Source of the DNA: Deltaproteobacteria bacterium
Lineage (GTDB): Bacteria; Desulfobacterota; Desulfobulbia; Desulfobulbales; Desulfocapsaceae
Assembly: GCA_026388715.1 (NCBI GenBank)
Contig: JAPLJF010000006.1
Span: forward strand, 85,894 to 149,893
Direction of reading: 5' to 3'
Length of the DNA stretch: 64,000 nt
The notes under the pieces are model-generated. The model saw nothing but the letters and a program-made list of their open reading frames with translations. It did no database searches and was not told the origin of the DNA. Made by a program: the position numbers and the translations under genes. Below are positions 16,215 to 23,457 of the stretch, piece by piece (positions within the stretch are counted from its first letter, which is position 1; each line of letters starts with the position of its first letter).

Positions 16215-17114
16215 TCACGACGCACAAACCTCCCAACCCAGCATCGCCTTTTTTCGGCTGCTGCCCCAACGATAATGATGGATCTCACCTGATTTGCGGA
16301 TCACCCGGTGACAGGGGATCAGGTAGCCCACAGGATTGGCGGCCACAGCGCTGGCCACGGCCCGACAGGCAGTGGGGTGGCCTATATAAGCGGCCAGATC
16401 CTGATAACTGATCATGGTGCCCCTGGGAAGAGTCAGCAGCGCCTGCCAAACCCTGATCTGAAAAGGCGTTCCCTTGAGCAGTAATGAGATGGGATCAATG
16501 GGCTCAACCCCGGCGGGCGTAAATATCCGCGCCACCACCTGCCTGCCACTCTGTCCCTCATCAGCAATGATCGTTGCCTGGGGCCAGTTATGGCGCAACT
16601 CTTCCAGGTGCACCTGCAATTTCCCCTCATCCACAAAGGAAAGATGACAGATTTCCCTGCCGATCATGGCCAGAAGGCAATCACCAAATGGGCTGGGATA
16701 TAAACCGTAGGTGATAGTCAGCCCCGAAGTCTTCACTTCGCTGCGCTTACCAGTCCCCTGCCCTTTTTCCTGTCCAGAGGGCAGCAACCGCACCTGACAA
16801 CAGATCCAGAAATCATGATGACCAGTCCCGGCAGGTCCTGGTTGCGGCCAACCCGCCAGCTGGCCTCTGGTCTCCAGCAACCTCTTCCGGGTCTGGCTCA
16901 AGGTCAGGGATTGCATGAACCGGGTCAGGCCGACACCTGCCCACCGTGCAAACACTGTATCCAGGCAATCTTTGCTCAAGCCCACCCTGGCCGCAATTTC
17001 CTCCGCTCCTGAGTATTCCCACACCCTCTCATCAAGGGCATGAATGACCATTTCAATGGTTCGATAATCCGCAGTATTTTTCAAAGTATCCTCAAGGCTC
17101 CCAGAAAAGAACAA
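16215..17114 (-). CDS. Ada/Ogt-like O6-methylguanine-DNA methyltransferase with AraC-type N-terminus
   Basis: The N-terminal half is an AraC-like DNA-binding segment (EEIAARVGLSKDCLDTVFARWAG), the C-terminal half the alkyltransferase domain with LTITYGLYPSPFGDCLLA and the active site IPCHRVIRKSGE, where the Cys accepts the methyl group. The second helix-turn-helix (about residues 85-115, GWPQPGPAGTGHHDFW) is eroded compared with the usual AGLSGPGRLHDLF. Ten or so extra residues (TGKRSEVKTS) precede GLTITYG, at a place where relatives have none. The start is TTG 17114; ATG 17051 would cut into the domain. It joins repair of alkylated DNA to possible gene control. Confidence 0.8.
   Translation of the reverse strand: MFFSGSLEDTLKNTADYRTIEMVIHALDERVWEYSGAEEIAARVGLSKDCLDTVFARWAGVGLTRFMQSLTLSQTRKRLLETRGQLAGWPQPGPAGTGHHDFWICCQVRLLPSGQEKGQGTGKRSEVKTSGLTITYGLYPSPFGDCLLAMIGREICHLSFVDEGKLQVHLEELRHNWPQATIIADEGQSGRQVVARIFTPAGVEPIDPISLLLKGTPFQIRVWQALLTLPRGTMISYQDLAAYIGHPTACRAVASAVAANPVGYLIPCHRVIRKSGEIHHYRWGSSRKKAMLGWEVCAS
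16722..16763 (-). repeat. Possible in-frame mini-element fragment in the Ada-like gene
   Basis: Read on the minus strand, GGGCAGGGG...GGTAAGCG...GAA...ACTTCGGGG aligns, with gaps of whole codons, to the family A element of the LysR gene, in the frame GQGTGKRSEVKTS compared with GQGRPGKRAGRETPS. It coincides with the extra residues before GLTITYG. Similarity is weaker than for the other copies. Confidence 0.42.
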
Positions 17115-17352
17115 GGGATAACCAACCGATCAGAAAGGATATTCCCTCTTTTATACATTTTGTTGACACTATCACATTTATCATCACAATACTACCATTG
17201 TGCTCACTGACGGGAGCCATTACGACCGATACCACAGGCCTTTTTTATAGAAATTTCCTATTTTACATATCGTCATTCTTGTATTAATGAGTCTCTGCAC
17301 ATTGAATCTGTTTTTGTTTGTTTTCTATAAAAAAGAACAAGGAGAAAAAATC

Positions 17353-17775
17353 ATGAAAAAAGGAATGGCGGTTCTTGCAGTTCTGGTGATCGGGATGCTC
17401 AATATGGCGGCCCTGTTTGAAAATTTTAATTATGTCACGGCAGAGGATTTCAAACAGTGGCTTGATTCCGGCAAGGCCATGGTTCTTGTGGATATCCAGG
17501 TTAAGGATGAATTCTCGCGCCATCATTTTAAAGATTCCATTGAGACCAACTCCTTTCCTGTGGACACTGAAGAACAGCGGCAGATGATCAACCCTGCGGT
17601 CGCCGCAAGCAAAGCAGCCGGCACTGATGTGGTGGTGATCTGTCCACGCGGTGGTGGCGGCGCCAAGAAATGCTATAATTATCTCAAGGCCCAGGGGATT
17701 CCGGAGACAAAACTCTTTATTCTCGAAGGCGGCGTCGAAAAATGGCCCCACAAGGAAATGCTGGTGAGCCGTTAA
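17353..17775 (+). CDS. Rhodanese-like sulfurtransferase with N-terminal anchor
   Basis: A 140-residue single rhodanese domain behind an N-terminal hydrophobic segment (residues 5-22) that would anchor it or export it. The active-site loop is CPRGGGGA with the catalytic Cys, preceded by the strand VVVICP, and the family's GGVEKW stretch lies near the end. ATG 17353 has AAGGAG right before it, so the longer frame from 17287 is rejected. It lies 18 bases before an FeS protein of the heterodisulfide-reductase type, suggesting joint work on sulfur intermediates outside or at the membrane (inference). Confidence 0.85.
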   Translation: MKKGMAVLAVLVIGMLNMAALFENFNYVTAEDFKQWLDSGKAMVLVDIQVKDEFSRHHFKDSIETNSFPVDTEEQRQMINPAVAASKAAGTDVVVICPRGGGGAKKCYNYLKAQGIPETKLFILEGGVEKWPHKEMLVSR

Positions 17776-17793
17776 CAACGGTTTTCCCCTTCC

Positions 17794-18954
17794 ATGAAGA
17801 AATCTGAAACCAGTTTGTTCTGTGCTGATACCAAGATGAAAGGTGCCGTTTATCATCAGGCAGAGATCTTGCACCAGAAGTGCACCCGTTGCCAGGCCTG
17901 TGTCAGCCAGTGCGCTTTTCTACAAAAATATGGAGCGCCCGGTGACATTGCCGCCTCCCTGCTGGCTGGAGATTCGACGATTGATCCCTTTGCATGCAGC
18001 CTGTGTAATCTGTGCACAGCGGTCTGCCCGGCCCAAATTGCCCCAGGGGCTTTTTTTCTGGAGATGCGCCGTCAGGTCATGACCCGTGACAAGCTTCCAT
18101 CCAAGCGTTATAACCCCATCCTCAAATACGAACGGCGCGGCAGCTCCCGGCTCTTTTCCTGGTATGGCCTGCCGACTGGCTGCGACACCGTCTTTTTCCC
18201 GGGCTGCACCCTGCCTGGCACCAGACCCGAGACCACCTGGTCAATCTATCAACAGCTCAAGAAGGACATCCCGCATCTTGGCATGGTCCTGGATTGCTGC
18301 CATAAACCCTCCCATGATCTTGGACGGCAGCACTATTTCCTGACCTGGTTCGAAGATATGCGAGACTGGTTGATCAGGCAGGGCGTCCGCCACATCATTG
18401 TCGCCTGCCCCAACTGTTACAAGATTTTCCAGGGGTATGGTCAAGGACTAACCGTGCGAACGGCCTGGGAGGTTCTGGCTGAAATAAAAATCGAATTTAC
18501 CTATCCTACCGTTCCGCATGGCCGGATTACCGTGCATGACCCATGCCCCTTGCGTGATCACCAGGATGTGCAGCAGGCAGTGCGGACGATCTTGCTTCGC
18601 CTTGGGCTGAAGGTGCGGGAGATGCGACATTCCGGAAAAAACACTATCTGTTGCGGAGAAGGAGGTTCTGTCGATTGTGTCAACCCCGACATGGCCGGGA
18701 AATGGGGCGCAATCCGCAAACTTGAGGCCGGCCGGGATCTGGTTATTACTTACTGCGCCGGATGCGCCGGCTTTCTGGCCAAGGCTGGAATAAAAGTAGT
18801 CCATCTGGGTGATCTCTTGGTCAACCCTGAAAAGGCCCTGACCGGGAAGGCATCGGTGGCCAAAACGCCCAGGACTTATCTCAACCGGATCAGCTTGAAA
18901 AGAAGACTACAAAAGGCTATGAAAACGTACCATGAAAAATTCCGGCATGGATAA
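17794..18954 (+). CDS. CCG-domain iron-sulfur protein (HdrD/GlpC-like)
   Basis: The N-terminus binds two [4Fe-4S] clusters through CTRCQACVSQC and CSLCNLCTAVCP (about residues 30-85). Two cysteine-rich CCG-type domains follow, with GCTLPG, LDCCHKPSHD and ACPNC, then HDPCPL, ICCGEGGS and YCAGC. This layout is that of heterodisulfide-reductase subunit D and related electron carriers that reduce disulfides or quinones. No signal peptide is seen, so it should act in the cytoplasm or as a partner of a membrane protein. It is probably cotranscribed with the rhodanese gene. The exact substrate is unknown. Confidence 0.82.
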   Translation: MKKSETSLFCADTKMKGAVYHQAEILHQKCTRCQACVSQCAFLQKYGAPGDIAASLLAGDSTIDPFACSLCNLCTAVCPAQIAPGAFFLEMRRQVMTRDKLPSKRYNPILKYERRGSSRLFSWYGLPTGCDTVFFPGCTLPGTRPETTWSIYQQLKKDIPHLGMVLDCCHKPSHDLGRQHYFLTWFEDMRDWLIRQGVRHIIVACPNCYKIFQGYGQGLTVRTAWEVLAEIKIEFTYPTVPHGRITVHDPCPLRDHQDVQQAVRTILLRLGLKVREMRHSGKNTICCGEGGSVDCVNPDMAGKWGAIRKLEAGRDLVITYCAGCAGFLAKAGIKVVHLGDLLVNPEKALTGKASVAKTPRTYLNRISLKRRLQKAMKTYHEKFRHG

Positions 18955-19045
18955 TGAAAACCTGACACACCATCCGCGAGGTCTTGGCAATAAAGGCCCA
19001 GATCACGAGATCAATGGCATTCCTGTAGCGCTCCCTGGAGCTGAC

Positions 19046-19104
19046 AGATAGTTGAAACGCGGTTGCAGAAAGTTATTGTTTGTTTCGCGTTTCAACTATC
19101 TCTT
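19046..19104. terminator. Long inverted repeat between convergent genes
   Basis: A perfect 16-base inverted repeat (19046-19061 with 19086-19101) encloses a 24-base loop; TCTTT follows. It lies between the FeS protein gene and the convergent HtrA gene and can serve as terminator for at least the plus strand. The 85 bases before it hold nothing I recognise. Confidence 0.6.
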
Positions 19105-19119
19105 TCATCCGGACTTATC

Positions 19120-20580
19120 CTACTTCACCCCCAGCACCACATACTGACTGCGATTGCCGGTGCGGATCAGCAGCAGAATATTCTCGGCGCTGCTGGTTTG
19201 CTGCACAGCCTGTTGCAGTTCCTTGAGATTATGCACCGGCTGCCGGTTGACCTCTTCGATCAGGCCACCAGCCTGAATACGGGCCAGTGCCGCCGGAGTG
19301 CCGGGGGCAACTCCGGCAATGAGCACCCCTTGACCTAAAGCGTAGCCAAACTGACGAGCCAGATCAGCATTCAAATCCTGGAGTGACATACCCATTTTTT
19401 GAAAAATCTGAGGTTGCTGCGGAGTTCCCAACTGGGTCATCATATCAACTGGTTGCTCCTCAACCTGGATGGTCAACTTCTGTTGCTTTTCATTGCGCAC
19501 AAAGGTGAGATCAACCTTGGTTCCCGGAGGGGTCATGGCCACCCGGTTGCGCAGATCCGAAACATCCGTCACCGGTTTTCCATCATAGAGAATAATCACA
19601 TCACCCTGTTTAATTCCAGCCTTGTCTGCCGGAGAATCCTTGCTGACCTCCGTCACCAGGGCTCCGGATTTCTGGGTTATCTTGAAGGAACGGGCAAGCT
19701 CACTATTCATATCCTGGATCGCAACCCCCATCCAGCTTCGAGTGACCTTGCCATGGGCCAACAACTGACTTTTCACCGTCTTGGCCATATTAACCGGAAT
19801 GGCAAAGCCTATGCCCATATAGCCGCCATTGCGGGAAAAGATAGCCGTATTGATCCCGATAACCTGTCCATGGATATTGAGCAGCGGCCCCCCTGAATTG
19901 CCGGGATTGATGGCAGCATCAGTCTGGATAAAATTTTCATACTCATTGATACCCATGTGGTTCCTGCCCTTGGCGCTCACGACTCCTACCGTCACCGTGT
20001 GATCCAGGCCAAAGGGGCTGCCAATGGCAATAGCCCATTCCCCGACCTCCAGTTGATCAGAATCACCCAGAGAAAGATAGGGGAATTTCCGCCCGTCACT
20101 GACCTTGATCAGGGCCACATCGGACTGCGGATCAGTGCCGATCACCTTTCCCTCCAGCTCCTGATCACCTTCCAGGCGCACGGTGATCTTGTCAGCATTT
20201 TCAATGACATGATTGTTGGTCAGGATATATCCGTCCTCACTGATGAGAAACCCTGACCCCGCCGCCTGTGGTTTAACTTGCTCGGGGGATTGAGGCAATT
20301 TAAAGGATGGCCCAAAAAAGTACTTGAAGACAGGATCATCGGAAGGATCGAACTGATTATCAGGGCTCATCCCAACTTTTTTCTCAACCCGCACATGCAC
20401 CACCGCTGGCTCTGCTTTCTTGACCACAGAAGAAAAAGCCTTGGCCGATTTATCAAGAAACTGAATATTTTCATCCTCGACAGCCATACCGGTGGCCGGG
20501 AACCAGGAAAGGCCAAGCAAAAAGACCAGGAAGAGAGAAGAAATCAAGGGTGAAACTCGTTGTCGCATTCCTCTGTTCAT
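19120..20580 (-). CDS. Periplasmic serine protease, DegP/DegQ (HtrA) family
   Basis: A signal peptide (residues 1 to about 34, ending ATGMAVED) precedes a trypsin-like domain with the triad His in TNNHVIENAD, Asp in PQSDVALIKV and Ser in GNSGGPLLN, then two PDZ domains (VTEVSKDSPADKAGIKQGDVI and VAPGTPAALARIQAGGLIEE). It degrades or refolds damaged envelope proteins. ATG 20580 is chosen because AGGAGG lies upstream and the signal peptide starts there; the longer frame from 20640 is unlikely. It is transcribed in the same direction as the bat operon. Confidence 0.93.
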   Translation of the reverse strand: MNRGMRQRVSPLISSLFLVFLLGLSWFPATGMAVEDENIQFLDKSAKAFSSVVKKAEPAVVHVRVEKKVGMSPDNQFDPSDDPVFKYFFGPSFKLPQSPEQVKPQAAGSGFLISEDGYILTNNHVIENADKITVRLEGDQELEGKVIGTDPQSDVALIKVSDGRKFPYLSLGDSDQLEVGEWAIAIGSPFGLDHTVTVGVVSAKGRNHMGINEYENFIQTDAAINPGNSGGPLLNIHGQVIGINTAIFSRNGGYMGIGFAIPVNMAKTVKSQLLAHGKVTRSWMGVAIQDMNSELARSFKITQKSGALVTEVSKDSPADKAGIKQGDVIILYDGKPVTDVSDLRNRVAMTPPGTKVDLTFVRNEKQQKLTIQVEEQPVDMMTQLGTPQQPQIFQKMGMSLQDLNADLARQFGYALGQGVLIAGVAPGTPAALARIQAGGLIEEVNRQPVHNLKELQQAVQQTSSAENILLLIRTGNRSQYVVLGVK

Positions 20581-20671
20581 GATGTTGTGTCCTCCTTGTA
20601 CAAATGAGTAAAGATTCTTATTAGGAGCCGCTCTGGTCATTCAGACGGCAATGTTATTTATTTACAGCGTA

Positions 20672-21511
20672 TTACCTGCTATTTTTAGCTGCCATTGTCA
20701 TGGCAATGGGTTCAAAAGATGTATCTGGAATCCAACCGCTCCCGCCTTCCCTGGCTCCCACGCTATTCGGCCGTCCCTGGCCGTCGCCGCTCCCACTGCG
20801 CCCGTTTTCATCTTTGATCAAGGCATAATTGTCGTGTCTTTTGATGATTCGGACCAGACGGCCTTCCTCGATGAGACCCGTGCTTGCAGCCCCGTCAAAA
20901 GGAGAGATCAGCAGAGAAGTCTTCGCAAGAATAACAGCCTCCTGCCACTTCTGGTACTGGATCGCAATCCCGACGGAACTGATACCAAGCAACAGCAGGC
21001 AGGCACCGGTAAGGGAATACGAAAGCCTGGTTGAGAGGGTAAAATGCCAGGTCGCAAGATGGAGCAGGGCAAGCGCGGCCAGCAGAATCGCCACCAGCAC
21101 GGCCCACTGGTTGAGTCCCAGCAGGGTGCCTGCCTGGTGAACAAGGGGGACATCCTCTGGCAGAAGTCCTTTATCTTTGCGCAGCATCTCCAGATTGTGG
21201 CGAATATCGACATCACCTGGGGCCAAACGCAGGGCCCGCTCGTATTCCAGAACCGCCTTGCCGGTCTGCCCGTTTCGGGCATAGCTGTTTGCCAAATTAT
21301 AGCACAGTGATGCTGAAAAACCCGCACGGGCGATCAATGCCTCATAGAGCTGGATGGCCTTGGCCAAATCACCAGCTTCATAGGCCTTGTTGGCCTCAAG
21401 AAAATCCTGATTGCTATTCTCTTGTGCCGAGCAAGGGACAAACAGACCGCATGACATCACCAAAAGCACCAATGCCGTGACTGATATTTTCAGTTTCAGA
21501 ATACCCTTCAT
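20672..21511 (-). CDS. batE: BatE-like TPR/SH3 membrane protein with in-frame insertion
   Basis: A signal peptide is followed by tetratricopeptide repeats (about residues 35-110), two hydrophobic helices (about 130-190) and a bacterial SH3 domain (about 205-275). It is the last gene of the bat operon and its start overlaps the batD stop by four bases. The SH3 end should read ENGRSGWIPD; here GRSG is followed by 17 extra residues (SGDGQGRPNSVGAREGG) and then SGWIPD. The extra 51 bases are bounded by a repeated GGGAGCGG, the signature of an insertion. Bat proteins support envelope integrity or aerotolerance. Confidence 0.82.
   Translation of the reverse strand: MKGILKLKISVTALVLLVMSCGLFVPCSAQENSNQDFLEANKAYEAGDLAKAIQLYEALIARAGFSASLCYNLANSYARNGQTGKAVLEYERALRLAPGDVDIRHNLEMLRKDKGLLPEDVPLVHQAGTLLGLNQWAVLVAILLAALALLHLATWHFTLSTRLSYSLTGACLLLLGISSVGIAIQYQKWQEAVILAKTSLLISPFDGAASTGLIEEGRLVRIIKRHDNYALIKDENGRSGSGDGQGRPNSVGAREGGSGWIPDTSFEPIAMTMAAKNSR
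20736..20786 (-). repeat. In-frame mobile mini-element, family B, in the BatE-like gene
   Basis: A 51-base (17-codon) insertion in an SH3 loop, bounded by CCGCTCCC at 20736-20743 and 20787-20794. On the coding strand it reads GGCCAGGGACGGCC near its start and GAGCCAGGGAAGG at its end. The same termini are seen in the LysR element (CAGGGACGACC and GAGCCAGGGGTGG), so it looks like an internally shortened relative. Confidence 0.8.
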
Positions 21512-23457
21512 CGCAACTGCCTCAGCGCATGTTCCAGTTTTCCGGCATACTCAGCCAGTTCCTGACTGCTGAGAATATTCCCCACATAGGCGCCGCTTTC
21601 GGCCGTGGCAAAGAGGGCAATCAGTTCCGAATCAGTTGCCAGACGCTGGCGCAGATCAGCAAGCGTGATAGCCGCTGGCCCTGTCTGCCAGAGCAATCCC
21701 AACTGTTCCTGAATAGTCCGACGGCAGATGGCAAGAAAATCGCGGCTGTTGCCCTGTTCCTGGGCCTTCTTGATCTCCCGTAATCTGAGTTCAAGAAAAC
21801 GCGCCATCTCCCGCTGTCGGCAAAGGACAGGATTGCTGGTCAGTCGCCTTGCCCGGATCTTGAACAGGGTCACCGCGACAAGCAACAGGAGCAAGATCAG
21901 GACGACCATCTGAAAGCCGGTCTGGCTAATGAGCGGAATAAACCCCTGCTGAAGGGAACCCATTTGCTGATGCAGGGGGGCCAAGAGGCTTGCCGCAGCA
22001 TCAGACCGTCCTGACTGATCACCGTTACTCTTTTGTGGCATTGTTTTCCCGGCTCCCACATCAGGCCGTCCTTGACCCTCGGTCGCTCCTGCGCCATCAT
22101 CGGCGCTCACGTTTTCACTTTTTTCCGAACCCTCTGTCTTATTGTGGCGCAGAGGAATGGGATCAGTGTGCAAGGTTTGATATTTTTTGGTCTCCGGATC
22201 AAAGAAACTGAAAGAGAGAGATGGGATCGAAGTCTTGTCTCCACTCCTGGCAATAATAGCCTGTTCAAAGACCTTCTCCCCTTGCCCCAGACCCCCCCCT
22301 GGCGTAAATTTAGCAGAGGGTGGATAGCTCTTCCACCCCTCGGCCTGACTCAAAACCGGGGCCTCAACCCGATCAAAATTCCCTGTGCCGGCAACAGTCA
22401 TGGTCAGGGTAATCGGATCGCCAGGCCCCACATCTGTCGGTTGAGCCTTTACCTGCAGCTCAAACTTGCCAATGGCCCCGCTGAAATCTGCCGGTTTTCC
22501 CTCTGACGGCAAGGACAGCACCTGAAGGGTCATATCCTTGCTGACAATCTGTATCTTTTTTTCCTGCACCTGTTGCTGATTAAAAAAATCGGCAAAGAGA
22601 TCATTGCCAAAAAACGGGTCACCTCCCATGGGTGCGCTCCGGCGGCGGTTGTCAGGGAGGAGCAGAGTGGCCTCAATGGCAACACTGACGCTGTGCCTGC
22701 CCTCTTTAATACCGGACAAGGTTCCGGGCCAGGTGAGAACGGAATAGGGAATATTGCCGACCATCTCTTCAGTCTGCACCGGTTCCTGCTTGGACTCGGT
22801 GAGGACAAAACCGTCACCATTCAGACGGGGCTGGCTATTGAGAGTGGCCCTGAGTCCCCTGCGAAAATAGGCCTTGATCTCGATGGGAAGGACCTCGCCA
22901 GTATAACTTTCTTCCTTAACCGGACTGATCCGCAGAAAGGCCATCTGCTCCTTCTCCCCTGCGGTCTGAATTTTGCTCTGGGATGGCGGAGCAATTCCCC
23001 CTCCCTGCTGGTTTAGCAGGGAGGGGATACCTGCAGCAGCAGGAGTGACTTCAAAGGTGATTGCCTGGGTCAGCAATTGCTTGCCGTCAACCGTTATGGC
23101 AATGGGTGGAATGGTAAAGGGCCCAGGCCGTAAGGCCATAACTTGAAAAAGAAAGGACTTCATTGAAGATGAAGACCAATTAACAATCTGTGTCTGTTTA
23201 AACTCTCCCCCTTTCACAAAATCAAGGCCATCCACCGACGGCAACTCGGCAATAGTTCCGTCTGCGTCATTGATGATGATGGTCAGGGTAGCTGTTTGAT
23301 CAACGGAGAAACGCCTGGCATCAAGAGACGCGGAAACAGACGGGGCGCCATGGGAGACCGTGGCAAAACCCAGAATAGCCAGGGTCAGCAAAAGGGCCAT
23401 GCAGCGGATTCGGCCAATGGTTCTGTTTTGTCGTGTACGTCTTACCAGTCTTTCCAT
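21508..23457 (-). CDS. batD: BatD aerotolerance protein
   Basis: A signal peptide (ending SHGAPSVSA) precedes a long periplasmic part with beta-sandwich repeats (the BatD family), including VDQTATLTI near residue 50, followed by a low-complexity linker (about 455-520), one membrane helix (about 535-555) and a cytoplasmic tail. The linker contains GATEGQGRPDVGAGK, encoded by a short repeat at 22045-22089 that is related to the insertion in the BatE-like gene. It overlaps its neighbours on both sides (16 and 4 bases), so the operon is tightly coupled. Confidence 0.85.
   Translation of the reverse strand: MERLVRRTRQNRTIGRIRCMALLLTLAILGFATVSHGAPSVSASLDARRFSVDQTATLTIIINDADGTIAELPSVDGLDFVKGGEFKQTQIVNWSSSSMKSFLFQVMALRPGPFTIPPIAITVDGKQLLTQAITFEVTPAAAGIPSLLNQQGGGIAPPSQSKIQTAGEKEQMAFLRISPVKEESYTGEVLPIEIKAYFRRGLRATLNSQPRLNGDGFVLTESKQEPVQTEEMVGNIPYSVLTWPGTLSGIKEGRHSVSVAIEATLLLPDNRRRSAPMGGDPFFGNDLFADFFNQQQVQEKKIQIVSKDMTLQVLSLPSEGKPADFSGAIGKFELQVKAQPTDVGPGDPITLTMTVAGTGNFDRVEAPVLSQAEGWKSYPPSAKFTPGGGLGQGEKVFEQAIIARSGDKTSIPSLSFSFFDPETKKYQTLHTDPIPLRHNKTEGSEKSENVSADDGAGATEGQGRPDVGAGKTMPQKSNGDQSGRSDAAASLLAPLHQQMGSLQQGFIPLISQTGFQMVVLILLLLLVAVTLFKIRARRLTSNPVLCRQREMARFLELRLREIKKAQEQGNSRDFLAICRRTIQEQLGLLWQTGPAAITLADLRQRLATDSELIALFATAESGAYVGNILSSQELAEYAGKLEHALRQLR
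22045..22089 (-). repeat. In-frame mobile mini-element, family B, in batD
   Basis: On the coding strand the 45 bases contain GGAGCG, AAGGACGGCC and GTGGGAGCCGGGAA in the same order as the 20736-20786 element (GGAGCG, AGGGACGGCC, GTGGGAGCCAGGGAA), and both are read in the frame GQGRP. It lies in the disordered linker before the membrane helix. Confidence 0.7.

Noticed and set aside
16790..16880. Suspected double frameshift in the Ada-like gene
   Set aside because: The second helix-turn-helix is degenerate, but conserved residues before and after stay in one frame without a stop, so erosion is the simpler reading.
17768..17785. Small hairpin CCGTT-aac-AACGG with TTTT after the rhodanese gene
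   Set aside because: Only five base pairs and only 18 bases before the next gene of the likely operon; too weak to call a terminator.
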